From positions 30,560 to 94,559 of the IMG/VR virus record IMGVR_UViG_3300009183_000058: a DNA stretch of 64,000 nucleotides; one strand, written 5' to 3'. The stretch is from a virus. Shown here in pieces: positions 7,611 through 17,100 of this stretch (positions within the stretch are counted from its first letter, which is position 1; each line of letters starts with the position of its first letter). A program made the position numbers and the translations under genes. The notes below the pieces were generated by a model. It worked only from the letters and a program-made list of their open reading frames with translations. It was not told where the DNA came from and made no database searches.

Positions 7611-9143
7611 ATGGCAAGCAATCCTTGGGCCGCTGACGTAGCGAGAATTCAAGCCGCAATCAAACAAACCGTAGCAAACATTGCTAGAGACGAAGCCTCA
7701 CTGGCACAAAATCCCGGCAACACAAGATTACAACAGCAAATTGAAAGCGGCCGAACCTATCTAGCCGGCCTGCAACAGCAATTAAACACATTTTTAATTG
7801 AGTTCAATAATTTTGCCGCACAGCCAGTGGCCAGTTCAGGCGCCATTGTGGGCAATGCTAACCTGGCTCGAGATGAAGGGGCCAATGCTAACCGCCCACC
7901 TACTGGTCAAGAAGTAATCACTCCTACTGGTCGCATTGTGCCTGAAGGGGCGCCAGCAGGCACAAATGCTCAAGCAACTCCCACAAGCGAACGCAACCCC
8001 ACAAACGGTACAGATGCCAACGTAAGGCCACTCTCTCAAACACAAGCCATCAACAACCTAAGTAATGCTGGTGCTGGGCCAGCACGGTCCACCGCTGGTT
8101 TTGCCGCAAATGACCCTCGCAGAACAGACACCGGTGGTCCAGGAGCAGGGGCAAGGGGAGATGACAACACCCCACAAACACCTTCAGTTGTGGTCAATCA
8201 ACTGGATAATCTCTATGCGGCCAAAAATAATTTTATAACTTCAAAATCTAATGTGCTTGACGATTATTACAGTTATACCTACTCGCTCAGTTGGTATCTG
8301 GTAGACCCAGTGGCCTACAACGTCACTGTTGATCAAATTAAAAAAAATCTCAACGGATATTACTTGCTGGCACAAAGTGGCGGAGCCGGAAACAGCCCAG
8401 GCACCAGCGGTTATACCATGCCCATGGATATAAATTTTGTACAAAGTGGAGTGACACAATCGGCCACTGGACCAACTGCTCCAGTTGGTGCTTCTCGAAG
8501 CCCTTTCTTCAATCTAGATTATTACATAGACAATCTAGTGATTCACACAGCCTATCCTGGTACGTCTGCCAGTGGCGGCCCTATAAAAGTAATTAACTTG
8601 TCCTTTACAATTAGTGAACCCAACGGATTTACTTTGCCAAGAAATTTATACAACGCAGTTCAAGACATGTTTGCAAAATCTAATAAACCTGATCTGCGAG
8701 CAAATTATGCCGCTGGAATGTACTGCATGGTCATACGTTTCTATGGATACAACGACAGAGGTGAACTGGTTGTACCCATAACCAACAATGTTGGCAGCAC
8801 AGATCCCAAGGCAGCCGTGGAAAAATTTATCTTTTTTCAAATGAACAGATTTGATTATGCTATGGGCAGTAAACTGATGGAGTACAAAATAGAAGGAGCC
8901 ACACCCGAAACTGGAATTGGATACAGTACCAATCGAGGTAGCATTCCTTTTAACGCACAATTTACAGGAAACACAGTTAAAGATATCTTGGTTGGACAAA
9001 TCAAACAGCAGACAGCAAGCCAGGCAGCAGGTGATAACACAAGAAATGGTGTACCAATCGTCTCTGCGCCGCCAAACAACACAGGCAATGATCCCAACAC
9101 CTTTAACCCCCAGGGTGTGGCATTTGGGGCAGGAGGACTATAA
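7611..9143 (+). CDS. Tail/baseplate structural protein (510 aa)
   Basis: The start is set at the ATG at 7611, two bases after the gp53 stop. A longer in-frame reading from 7488 would overlap gp53 by over 100 bases. Residues 1-65 look helical (ARIQAAIKQTVANIARDEA), residues 70-200 are a Pro/Ala/Thr/Asn-rich linker, and about 210-470 form a folded part (YSYTYSLSWYLVDPVAYNV, LLAQSGGAGN, FFNLDYYIDNLVIH, FFQMNRFDYAMGSKLMEYKI). I take it as a hub or wedge component because it lies between gp53 and gp5. No enzyme motif is visible. Its stop overlaps the next ATG (TAATG), and the two proteins may form one functional unit. Confidence 0.6.
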   Translation: MASNPWAADVARIQAAIKQTVANIARDEASLAQNPGNTRLQQQIESGRTYLAGLQQQLNTFLIEFNNFAAQPVASSGAIVGNANLARDEGANANRPPTGQEVITPTGRIVPEGAPAGTNAQATPTSERNPTNGTDANVRPLSQTQAINNLSNAGAGPARSTAGFAANDPRRTDTGGPGAGARGDDNTPQTPSVVVNQLDNLYAAKNNFITSKSNVLDDYYSYTYSLSWYLVDPVAYNVTVDQIKKNLNGYYLLAQSGGAGNSPGTSGYTMPMDINFVQSGVTQSATGPTAPVGASRSPFFNLDYYIDNLVIHTAYPGTSASGGPIKVINLSFTISEPNGFTLPRNLYNAVQDMFAKSNKPDLRANYAAGMYCMVIRFYGYNDRGELVVPITNNVGSTDPKAAVEKFIFFQMNRFDYAMGSKLMEYKIEGATPETGIGYSTNRGSIPFNAQFTGNTVKDILVGQIKQQTASQAAGDNTRNGVPIVSAPPNNTGNDPNTFNPQGVAFGAGGL

Positions 9144-10789
9144 TGGCAACTACACTTACACCTGGACAAAGATATTCTAGAGCACTGAACCCAAATTCAG
9201 AAGGAGTATACGGAAATCCTATTACTGCAAGCACAACCACCGCACCACCCAACGCCGCTGCCGCTCCCAAACCTTCTACAAACACAGTGGGCACAGGTCT
9301 TGTGGCAGCATTGAACAATGATCAACTGAATTTGTTAAAAATTGGAAAAATTGAACAAGTTGACGTGTATGAAATAAAATTTGGCGACAGTATTATTGCT
9401 GATGCATCAATGGTGACCGGCGAAGGTCTTGACAAAGCACTAGCAGTTGGGGCCAACGGTGGCACCGCAGCCGACAGACTATTGCCCAGCAAGCAGAGCA
9501 TGAATCCAAAATCTCGAGCAAGAGCAGCCACTGTTGGACAACAAATTGTACAATTTATTGAACAGACCATAAGAGGCAGTACCTACATACAAAATCAATC
9601 CACACAGATTTGGAATCAATCAACCGGCAAATTTCAACCGCAAACACGCCAGCAACAGGCAGAACAGTTTGCCTGGTTTCAAATTCTATGTGATATAAAA
9701 CAACTTGAGTATGACAACTTGCGAAATGACTATGCTTATCGCATGACATTTACAATTGTACCTTTTGAAACTCCCATGCTGAGTACATATTTTCCGTCAG
9801 GAAAATACAGAGGAGTACACAAATCTTATCAATATTGGTTCACAGGCGAAAACAATTCAGTTTTGAGTTTTGAACAATCGTATAATGCTCAATGGACTCA
9901 GGCACTGACAGGCACAGGAGCACCAGATAATCGTGTGCTCAAGGTCAATGATCAAATCAATCCGGGGTATGTGCAGAGATGGAAAACCAATGCGTTTCCG
10001 GCCAGTAATCAAAGCAATCAAGGTGGAGACAAACTCACCAATGAGCCCGGGGCCAACGCCGCTGATTTTCTTTACACTTCTGACTTACACGAAGCAAAAA
10101 TATCCATAGTAGGAGACCCTGCTTGGTTGCCTGTACCAAACATTGTAACTGCCGACAGATTATTTTCAGCAAAACCTTTTTTAAACGATGGTGCTATCAA
10201 TACCACTGCCAGCGGTGCATATTTTCAAATCACCTTTAACACTCCCGCAGATTACAATCCACAAACTGGATTGATTGACCCATCAGACCCAGCGTCCTCA
10301 ACTGTGGGCAGTGATGGACTCAACACAGTGTCAACTATATACATGGCATTAGATGCAGTGTCCACATTTAAAAGTGGTAAATTCACACAAGAGTTACGCG
10401 GGACATGGGTCACATATGACAAAACTGAACAGGCACAGCCAACAGTGCGTGAAACCACAACACCAGTTGACAACACGGCTCGGGTCGCTCAACAAAGACA
10501 GCAACAACAAGAAACACGAAACAAAGCAGTGGCATCTCAACAGACTGGTTTGGCCAAAGGTGTGCAACAGATTTTGAATCCAGTTGATGTGCCGGCCACC
10601 GCGGCTGATGCTGAGTTACGTGGATCACCTGCCTATGTTGAAGCCCGTAAAGCAGGCAAAAATGATGTACAGGCATTGGCAGTTGCAAGAGCCGCTTCAG
10701 CAGCCGGTACAAATAATAATCAAGGCACTGCACTTCCTGGCATACGTACAGGACCACAGCGCATAGTCAAAGACGGCAACCCAGGATAA
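9143..10789 (+). CDS. Tail/baseplate structural protein (548 aa)
   Basis: A folded core at residues about 50-340 (NLLKIGKIEQVDVYEIKFG, QIVQFIEQTIRGSTYIQNQ, WFQILCDIKQLEYDNLRND, YRMTFTIVPFETPML) is followed by a Gln/Thr/Ala-rich tail. It may be a gp27-like hub piece or a wedge protein; I cannot decide. Its position directly before the gp5-like gene and its joint TAATG coupling to the previous gene support a stoichiometric role in the baseplate. AAGGAACAACA, which ends just before the next gene, supplies the gp5 ribosome-binding site. Confidence 0.58.
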   Translation: MATTLTPGQRYSRALNPNSEGVYGNPITASTTTAPPNAAAAPKPSTNTVGTGLVAALNNDQLNLLKIGKIEQVDVYEIKFGDSIIADASMVTGEGLDKALAVGANGGTAADRLLPSKQSMNPKSRARAATVGQQIVQFIEQTIRGSTYIQNQSTQIWNQSTGKFQPQTRQQQAEQFAWFQILCDIKQLEYDNLRNDYAYRMTFTIVPFETPMLSTYFPSGKYRGVHKSYQYWFTGENNSVLSFEQSYNAQWTQALTGTGAPDNRVLKVNDQINPGYVQRWKTNAFPASNQSNQGGDKLTNEPGANAADFLYTSDLHEAKISIVGDPAWLPVPNIVTADRLFSAKPFLNDGAINTTASGAYFQITFNTPADYNPQTGLIDPSDPASSTVGSDGLNTVSTIYMALDAVSTFKSGKFTQELRGTWVTYDKTEQAQPTVRETTTPVDNTARVAQQRQQQQETRNKAVASQQTGLAKGVQQILNPVDVPATAADAELRGSPAYVEARKAGKNDVQALAVARAASAAGTNNNQGTALPGIRTGPQRIVKDGNPG

Positions 10790-10798
10790 GGAACAACA

Positions 10799-12307
10799 AT
10801 GGCAGAAAACCTAGAGCGAAGTTCAGGAAGATCAGAAAATTTTAAATTTGATCGCGGCGGTACCCCTGCTGAGATGGGACCGTTTGTGGGTGTGGTCAAA
10901 AACAATGTGGACAGCATTAGATCAGGGCGACTATGGGTTTATATTGAACAGTTTAGTGGCAACAACCCTGAAGACAATCCCAGCGGGTGGCGTCTAGTAA
11001 ATTACCTGTCCCCATTCTATGGTGTCACAGAAAAAACCAGTACCAGTACAGGTCCAGGCACCTACCCAGGCAATCAACAAAGTTATGGCATGTGGTTCAC
11101 AACCCCAGACATAGGCACACGAGTTTTGTGTTTCTTTGTCAACGGTGATCCCAGCCTTGGCTACTACATAGGGTGCATACCTGATCCCGGTGTTAACCGT
11201 ATGATTCCAGCAATTGGCGCGGTGCCCAAGAGTGAGTATGTCACCGGCAACCAAGCACAAGCGGCATATTTTGCAAATTCACCGCAATTGCCAGTTACTG
11301 AAATCAATAATGAAAACAAACAACTTGATGAAAATCCCAGGTTCTATGATCAACCCAAGCCTGTGCATTCAGTACAGGCCGCAATATATTTCCAACAGGG
11401 ACTGAACAACGACCCCGAACGTGGACCCATTGGCTCAAGCGCACAGCGAGAAAGTCCCAGCACAGTTTATGGTATATCTACTCCGGGGATACCCATCTAT
11501 GCTGGGGGTCAAGATCCCAACACAATTCGTAAACAACTCAGCGAAGGTTCCGTAAAGCCACAAGACGTACAAGTAACCGGTCGCTATGGCGGACATACCT
11601 TGGTCATGGACGATGGAGACCTTGACAGTAACAATGCCTTGTTCCGTTTAAGATCGGCCAAAGGTCATCAGATCATGATGAATGACTCCAACGACTTTAT
11701 CTACATCGCTCATGCCAATGGACAAACCTGGATTGAACTGGGAGTGGAAGGCACAGTAGATGTGTATTCTACTAACAGTGTAAACGTGCGCACAGAAGGC
11801 ACAATTAATCTTCATGCTGACAAAGATATCAACATGTATGCTGGTGGCAACATCAGCATGAAGAGTGGCGCAGCCACCAATATAGGTGCTGTGACCACAA
11901 TGAACTTGGCGGCCGAAGCAGGTATGACTTTGTACAGCACAGCCGCATTGGGTGTGCGTAGTGATGGCAGTTTGAGTCTGCAAGGCGCCTCAAGTTCTTG
12001 GCAAGGTGGAACAAAACTAGCACTCAAAGCGGGACGTATTGATCTCAATGGCGGATCGGCCAAAACAGTGACACCTCCCAAACTGTATCCCAAACGCACA
12101 CTAGACGACACCAGTTTTAACAACAGCACTGGTTGGCAAGTTAAAACAGGTGCATTGGAAAGTATTGTGACACGAGCACCCACACATGAGCCCTATAAAT
12201 ATCATAACCAGGGTGTGAGTGTGGTGGTAGATTTTGTTGATGGGCAACCCACACCACCTCCCACTGCTGAACCAGTGCCCGCAGGATGGGATTTTCAAGT
12301 TAAATGA
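10799..12307 (+). CDS. 5: gp5-like baseplate hub/spike protein without lysozyme domain
   Basis: A 502-residue protein. Residues about 25-150 form the OB-fold expected at the N-terminus of gp5/VgrG proteins (MGPFVGVVKNNVDSIRSGR, GWRLVNYLSPFYG, MWFTTPDIGTRVLCFFVNG, YYIGCIPD). Residues about 300-430 have the short repeating pattern of a triple beta-helix needle (VDVYSTNSVNVRTEGTINL, ADKDINMYAGGNISMKSG). The middle (150-300) has no recognisable T4-lysozyme motif, unlike T4 gp5, so peptidoglycan cleavage must come from elsewhere. It would form the membrane-puncturing spike. The stop overlaps the next ATG (ATGA). Confidence 0.85.
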   Translation: MAENLERSSGRSENFKFDRGGTPAEMGPFVGVVKNNVDSIRSGRLWVYIEQFSGNNPEDNPSGWRLVNYLSPFYGVTEKTSTSTGPGTYPGNQQSYGMWFTTPDIGTRVLCFFVNGDPSLGYYIGCIPDPGVNRMIPAIGAVPKSEYVTGNQAQAAYFANSPQLPVTEINNENKQLDENPRFYDQPKPVHSVQAAIYFQQGLNNDPERGPIGSSAQRESPSTVYGISTPGIPIYAGGQDPNTIRKQLSEGSVKPQDVQVTGRYGGHTLVMDDGDLDSNNALFRLRSAKGHQIMMNDSNDFIYIAHANGQTWIELGVEGTVDVYSTNSVNVRTEGTINLHADKDINMYAGGNISMKSGAATNIGAVTTMNLAAEAGMTLYSTAALGVRSDGSLSLQGASSSWQGGTKLALKAGRIDLNGGSAKTVTPPKLYPKRTLDDTSFNNSTGWQVKTGALESIVTRAPTHEPYKYHNQGVSVVVDFVDGQPTPPPTAEPVPAGWDFQVK

Positions 12308-13749
12308 ACGTTTTTAAGTTTATCACACCCACAGGCCAACCAATTGAATTAACAGGGCCAGCAGGATCCACCTACGATCAAGCCTTGGCTGTTTTTAATC
12401 AACAATCCTCAACTGGTAGTCTAACAGGATTACGTGCTGGTGATGTACTAAACAGTTTGGTACAGGCCAAAGGAGGACTTGCTACGGCTCTGAGTCAAGT
12501 GACATCATCAATCACACCCAGCACAATATCTCAAATTGGTGCGGCCATAACCAAGATACCAAATCTTCCGGTACTGAACCCCACCACAATATCAACGTTT
12601 GTTAACACACCGGTCTTGGCAGGTAGTGTAGTGGGACCACTATCAACTACACAGGTACAAGGCCTGTTGTCAAGCACAGCGGCGGCAGTAAATCAACCAG
12701 CCACAGAAGTTACAAATGAAAAGGGACTGGGCACTTACGGACTCACACCAGATCAATTGCAACAGGCCGGCCTAATCAAACCCGGCACAGCAGACTTGAT
12801 CAATCAAGATCCTGCAAACACAGTCAGCATACTCAGTAGTCCCACTGTATGGACCGGTGAGGGCGGCGCAGAAAATCTTGATTCGGTATTGACCAACTCC
12901 ACATTACAGAGCGCGGCACAACAAAGTTGTCTGGCCAGCAGTTACGATAACTTATCTGAATTAGGTGTGGTATCGGATACTAAAAATAATGTGTTCGGTT
13001 CCGACACAGATTTAGGTGCAGTGGTCAATAATGCGGCCAATTATGGTACTGGCGCAACCACAGCATGGTTGAATAACACAGTAGGTGGCAGTGATATCGG
13101 TCAGTTGACCACTTCTGCAGTGCAATCCATATTTGGTATGAATTTTGGCTCAGTAAATCAGTCAGTTAGTGGCGGCGGGAATCCATTGCAAACAGGTGTT
13201 CAAACTCCCCGAGGTTATTCTAACACAGTGAATCGTTCAGTAATAGATACTGCTTTCAATAGCATAATAGGTAATAACAAAATACCCAGTAACATATTTG
13301 CCAATCCAGTGTTGGGAGTTGATGCAAGGGCGCAAAGTTCACAAGTGGCTGCAGTCAATCAGTCATCTTCAATTTTACTTACTAAACTGGCACAGTCATC
13401 TGCAGGATTAGCAGTACTATCTCAGGTGCCTGGCGCCAACCAGATTTTATCATTGATAAAATCAGGACAAGGACTTGTGAATCAAATACAAGGTGCTTCG
13501 CAATTGCTGAGCAAGATCAGTAATCTTCCAGGAGCAGCCGACCTGTTGAGTAACATACCCGGAGCATCGGATATATTGTCAAATATTGAATTTTCGTCAG
13601 CCGCACTTGACATACCACTTGATTTAGCCGAACTTGATATTTCAGCATTTGAATTACCTGCAGATCTATTAGGCGGCGCTGACTCAGTTCTAGCCGACGC
13701 CGCACCATTGGCCGAAGAGGCCTTTGAGTTTATTGCTAGTTTCTGGTAA
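12304..13749 (+). CDS. Putative tail structural protein (481 aa)
   Basis: Not assigned to a T4 gene. It starts MNVFKFITPTGQPIELTGPAG, a small beta segment, then becomes Ser/Thr/Ala/Gln/Val-rich with many short helices. A middle segment (GLTPDQLQQAGLIKPGTADL, ILSSPTVWTG) looks folded, and the C-terminal 130 residues are helical repeats (SQVPGANQILSLIKSGQ, SKISNLPGAADLLSNIPGA, SDILSNIEFSS) with a GA(A/S)D(L/I)LSNI unit seen twice. Placement between gp5 and gp25 and ATGA coupling to gp5 argue for a hub-associated or needle-associated role. Confidence 0.55.
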   Translation: MNVFKFITPTGQPIELTGPAGSTYDQALAVFNQQSSTGSLTGLRAGDVLNSLVQAKGGLATALSQVTSSITPSTISQIGAAITKIPNLPVLNPTTISTFVNTPVLAGSVVGPLSTTQVQGLLSSTAAAVNQPATEVTNEKGLGTYGLTPDQLQQAGLIKPGTADLINQDPANTVSILSSPTVWTGEGGAENLDSVLTNSTLQSAAQQSCLASSYDNLSELGVVSDTKNNVFGSDTDLGAVVNNAANYGTGATTAWLNNTVGGSDIGQLTTSAVQSIFGMNFGSVNQSVSGGGNPLQTGVQTPRGYSNTVNRSVIDTAFNSIIGNNKIPSNIFANPVLGVDARAQSSQVAAVNQSSSILLTKLAQSSAGLAVLSQVPGANQILSLIKSGQGLVNQIQGASQLLSKISNLPGAADLLSNIPGASDILSNIEFSSAALDIPLDLAELDISAFELPADLLGGADSVLADAAPLAEEAFEFIASFW

Positions 13750-13757
13750 TGTTAGGA

Positions 13758-13765
13758 TATAAATA
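13758..13765 (+). promoter_or_regulatory. T4-type late promoter (exact TATAAATA)
   Basis: This is an exact TATAAATA in the 21-base gap before the gp25-like gene. In T4 the octamer spans about -13 to -6, so transcription would begin at 13771, the A of the ATG, making a leaderless message. It is the only octamer noticed with all eight bases matching, and the genome encodes a gp55-like sigma factor. Confidence 0.6.
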
Positions 13766-13770
13766 CTAGT

Positions 13771-14145
13771 ATGGCCACATTTATCGGGTATAGCACTATT
13801 AATCAGTACAAAAAATTCACGCTTACAGACGGGGAATTAGTCAAACGTGATTTACTAAATGCTTTTAATATTCGTCAAGGATCCCTACCAGGACGTCCTG
13901 ATTATGGTTCCACATTGTTAGATTATGTTTTTGAAAATCAAGATACCACTACACAGACCGCTATCTTGGCAGAGATACAACGAATTGCCGGCGGCGATCC
14001 AAGAATCTATCTCAGTGATGTAAATTATTATCCTCAACTGAACGGAGTATTAATAGAATTGCAAGTACAAATAGTTCCTAGCACCACAGCAGAAAGATTA
14101 AGCATATTTTTTGATCAACAAGCAAGACGAGCCAGTTTTGTTTAA
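13771..14145 (+). CDS. 25: gp25-like baseplate wedge protein
   Basis: A 124-residue member of the gp25/GpW family that joins sheath to baseplate. Characteristic features are TDGELVKRDLLNAFNIRQGS, the PGRPDYGSTLLDYVFE segment holding the family's conserved core, and a C-terminal half ending in a two-strand segment (LNGVLIELQVQIV). Length matches T4 gp25 (132 aa). In contractile systems gp25-type proteins bind the gp6 wedge, and here gp6 follows directly. An exact late-promoter octamer lies 5 bases upstream of the ATG; no good Shine-Dalgarno is present. Confidence 0.92.
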   Translation: MATFIGYSTINQYKKFTLTDGELVKRDLLNAFNIRQGSLPGRPDYGSTLLDYVFENQDTTTQTAILAEIQRIAGGDPRIYLSDVNYYPQLNGVLIELQVQIVPSTTAERLSIFFDQQARRASFV

Positions 14146-14164
14146 CTACGCCGTTTATTTTTGC

Positions 14165-14172
14165 AATAAATA
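14165..14172 (+). promoter_or_regulatory. Candidate late promoter before gp6
   Basis: AATAAATA matches the T4 late octamer at 7 of 8. The predicted start near 14178 leaves a short leader containing AAACGGA before the ATG at 14189. It falls in the 43-base gap after gp25. Confidence 0.42.
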
Positions 14173-14188
14173 AAAGAAACGGAATATT

Positions 14189-17100
14189 ATGGCACGTACC
14201 ACAAGACAAACAGTTGTATTTGGTGTTGAGGATTGGAAAAGAATCTATCAAACCTATCGCGAAGCAGACTTTCAAAGTTATGACTTTGAAACCCTACGCA
14301 AGAGTTTTGTAGACTACATACGTCAATACTATCCTGAAAGTTTCAATGACTATATTGAAAGTTCAGAATTTATTGCCATGCTAGACGTCATTGCATTCAT
14401 GGGGCAGGCCATGAGTTTCCGCAATGATTTAAACACAAGAGAAAATTACCTAGGCACAGCCGAACGCAGAGACAGCGTGGTCAAATTGGCTGAATTGGTC
14501 AGTTACACACCCAAGCGTAATCAAGCCGCACAAGGTTATCTCAAAGTATTCAGCGTACAGACTACAGAAAATGTCACAGACTTTAATGGTGTAAATTTAG
14601 CCAATGTTACTATAAACTGGAACGATCCTACCAACTTCAACTGGGTCGAACAATTTACTGCTATCCTTAATGCTGCCTTGGTCAACACACAACGTGTGGG
14701 TCGTCCAGGTGCCAAACAAACTATTGTAGGAGTTGACACATCAGAATACAGTATCAATTTAGTTCCTGGATTCTTGCCAGTAATTCCTTATACTGCCGCT
14801 GTGGACGGCATTGCTATGCCGTTTGAAGCAGTGAGTTCAACTTCTGTAGGCCGAGACTATGTGTATGAGCCTAGTCCTCTACCTAACGGTATTTTCAATG
14901 TGTTGTTCCGTAACGACCAACTGGGTTTTGCCAGCGCCAATACAGGTTACTTCTTTTACTTCAAACAAGGTGTGTTGCAAAATCAAGACTTCAATCTCGG
15001 AGAACGTATTGCCAATCGTACAGTTCCTATCAATATTGAAGGGGTCAACAACCAAGATCGTTGGTTGTATCAATTGGACACAGTGGGCAATGTTCAATTT
15101 GAATGGCAGTATGTGCAAAGTGTGTATGCCGCCGCTACAGAACAACTGGCACCAGATCAACGAAAATTATTTTCTGTGGTCAGCAGAACCAATGATCAGA
15201 TCACACTCACATTTGGTGATGGTGTGTTTAGTACCATACCAGTGGGAACATTCCGTGCTTATGTTCGCGCATCAAACGGATTGGGATACATTATCAATCC
15301 TGAAGAAATGCAGAGTGTGGTCATACCCATCAGTTATGTAAGCCGTACGGGACAAATTGAAACTATCACATTCACTTGCGGCATCACACAACCTGTGAGC
15401 AATGCACAACCTCGTGAGACACTGGATGAAATCAAGCAACGTGCGCCTGCTAGATATTACACACAGAATCGCATGGTCAATGGTGAAGACTACAGCAACT
15501 TCCCGTTTACTCTTTACAACTCAATTATCAAAAGTAACGCACTGAATCGTGCCAGCATTGGTACCAGTCGTTATCTTGACCTAGTAGACAATACCGGCAA
15601 GTACTCAAGTACCAATACCTTTGGCAGTGATGGTGCTTTGTGGGAAGAAAATCAACTGCCCACTTTTAACTTCACCTGGCTCACACGTAATGACATAGCC
15701 ACAGTGGTCACAAACAACATTCAGCCTTTGTTGGTTTCTACTGGATTAGATCAATTCTATTACGCAAATTTCCCCAGGCCCAATCTTGAAGTATTGAACT
15801 TCACCTGGAATCAAAGCACCACACTGGCAAATGAGACCACTGGTTACTTTGTAAACGCATTGGGTTTTCCTGCTGCCATCGGAACTTACAGTAGTACTGT
15901 GGGCAAATACATACAAGTGGGTTCTCTGGTACAATTTGTACCCCCTACCGGCTACTACTTTGACAGCAACAACAGACTCAAACTAGGAACACCTAGCCAG
16001 GACAACGACAAGTTGATTATCTGGGCCAGTCCCACTGCAATTGTGCTAGACGGGACCAATCAAGGTCAGGGCAATTTTTCAAATGGCACAGGGCCAGTTA
16101 CACTCAATAACTTTGTACCCACAGGTGCTATCCCTGTTGAGGTTATCCCGCTGTTTGTGACAGATTTACCCAGCACCACAATAACTGACATTACCAATCA
16201 AATCGTATTATATCGTAATTTTGGACTGGGTTACGATAACACCACAGCCACTTGGTACGTGATCACCAGCACAAATTTAGCAGTTGATGCACCATTCAGT
16301 TTGGCCAATGCACAAAGTACATCGGGAACCAACCAAGATGCTAGTTGGTTGATACAGTTTGTTACTAACGGCACCACATATACTGTGACCAGTCGTGCGC
16401 TGTTTTACTTGTTTGGGTCCGTGCTACAAACTAGATTTTTCTTTGAAACTGCTCAACGCATTTATGACAGCCGTACAGGCACAGTGATTGCTGACTTTGT
16501 GAATGTATTAAAAACCAATTCAAGACCCGATACAAATGTTCCGTTACCTGGCGACATTCGAATGGCCATTGTTGGACAGCCAGTAGAAAGTGATGGCTTT
16601 GTTGATGACTATCAGGTGTTTGTGAGTTATCAAGATTCAGACAGCGATGGTGTGCCCGATGATCCGGACTTTTTTGATGAGATTGTGGCGCCCACAGTGA
16701 ACCCCACTACCAAATTGGTATTCTTTGAAAAGACCGTGGACTTTGACAATCTGCAACGCTACCTGTTAGTAGAACCCGGACGTGTAGTCTCTGAATATGC
16801 CACCAAAGACGACATCGAAGTAGTATTATCGCAGTTCGTGCCCGGTCAAGTATTTTATGCTTACAATCAAACCATCACAGTTGGTCCATTGGCCGGTCAA
16901 CTGGGTGCGTTCTATGAACTAGTTATTAGTGGCACCGGTGTTCGTAGTCTTGTGGAAGTGTCAGGTGATTGGTTGGCTAGAGTTGGTCGCCAAAGCCTGT
17001 ACTATCAATACAGACACAACGCCGCATTGACCAGTAGAATTGATCCAGGCACAACCAATATTATTGATCTCTATGTGGTCAACCAAGCCTACTACACTGC

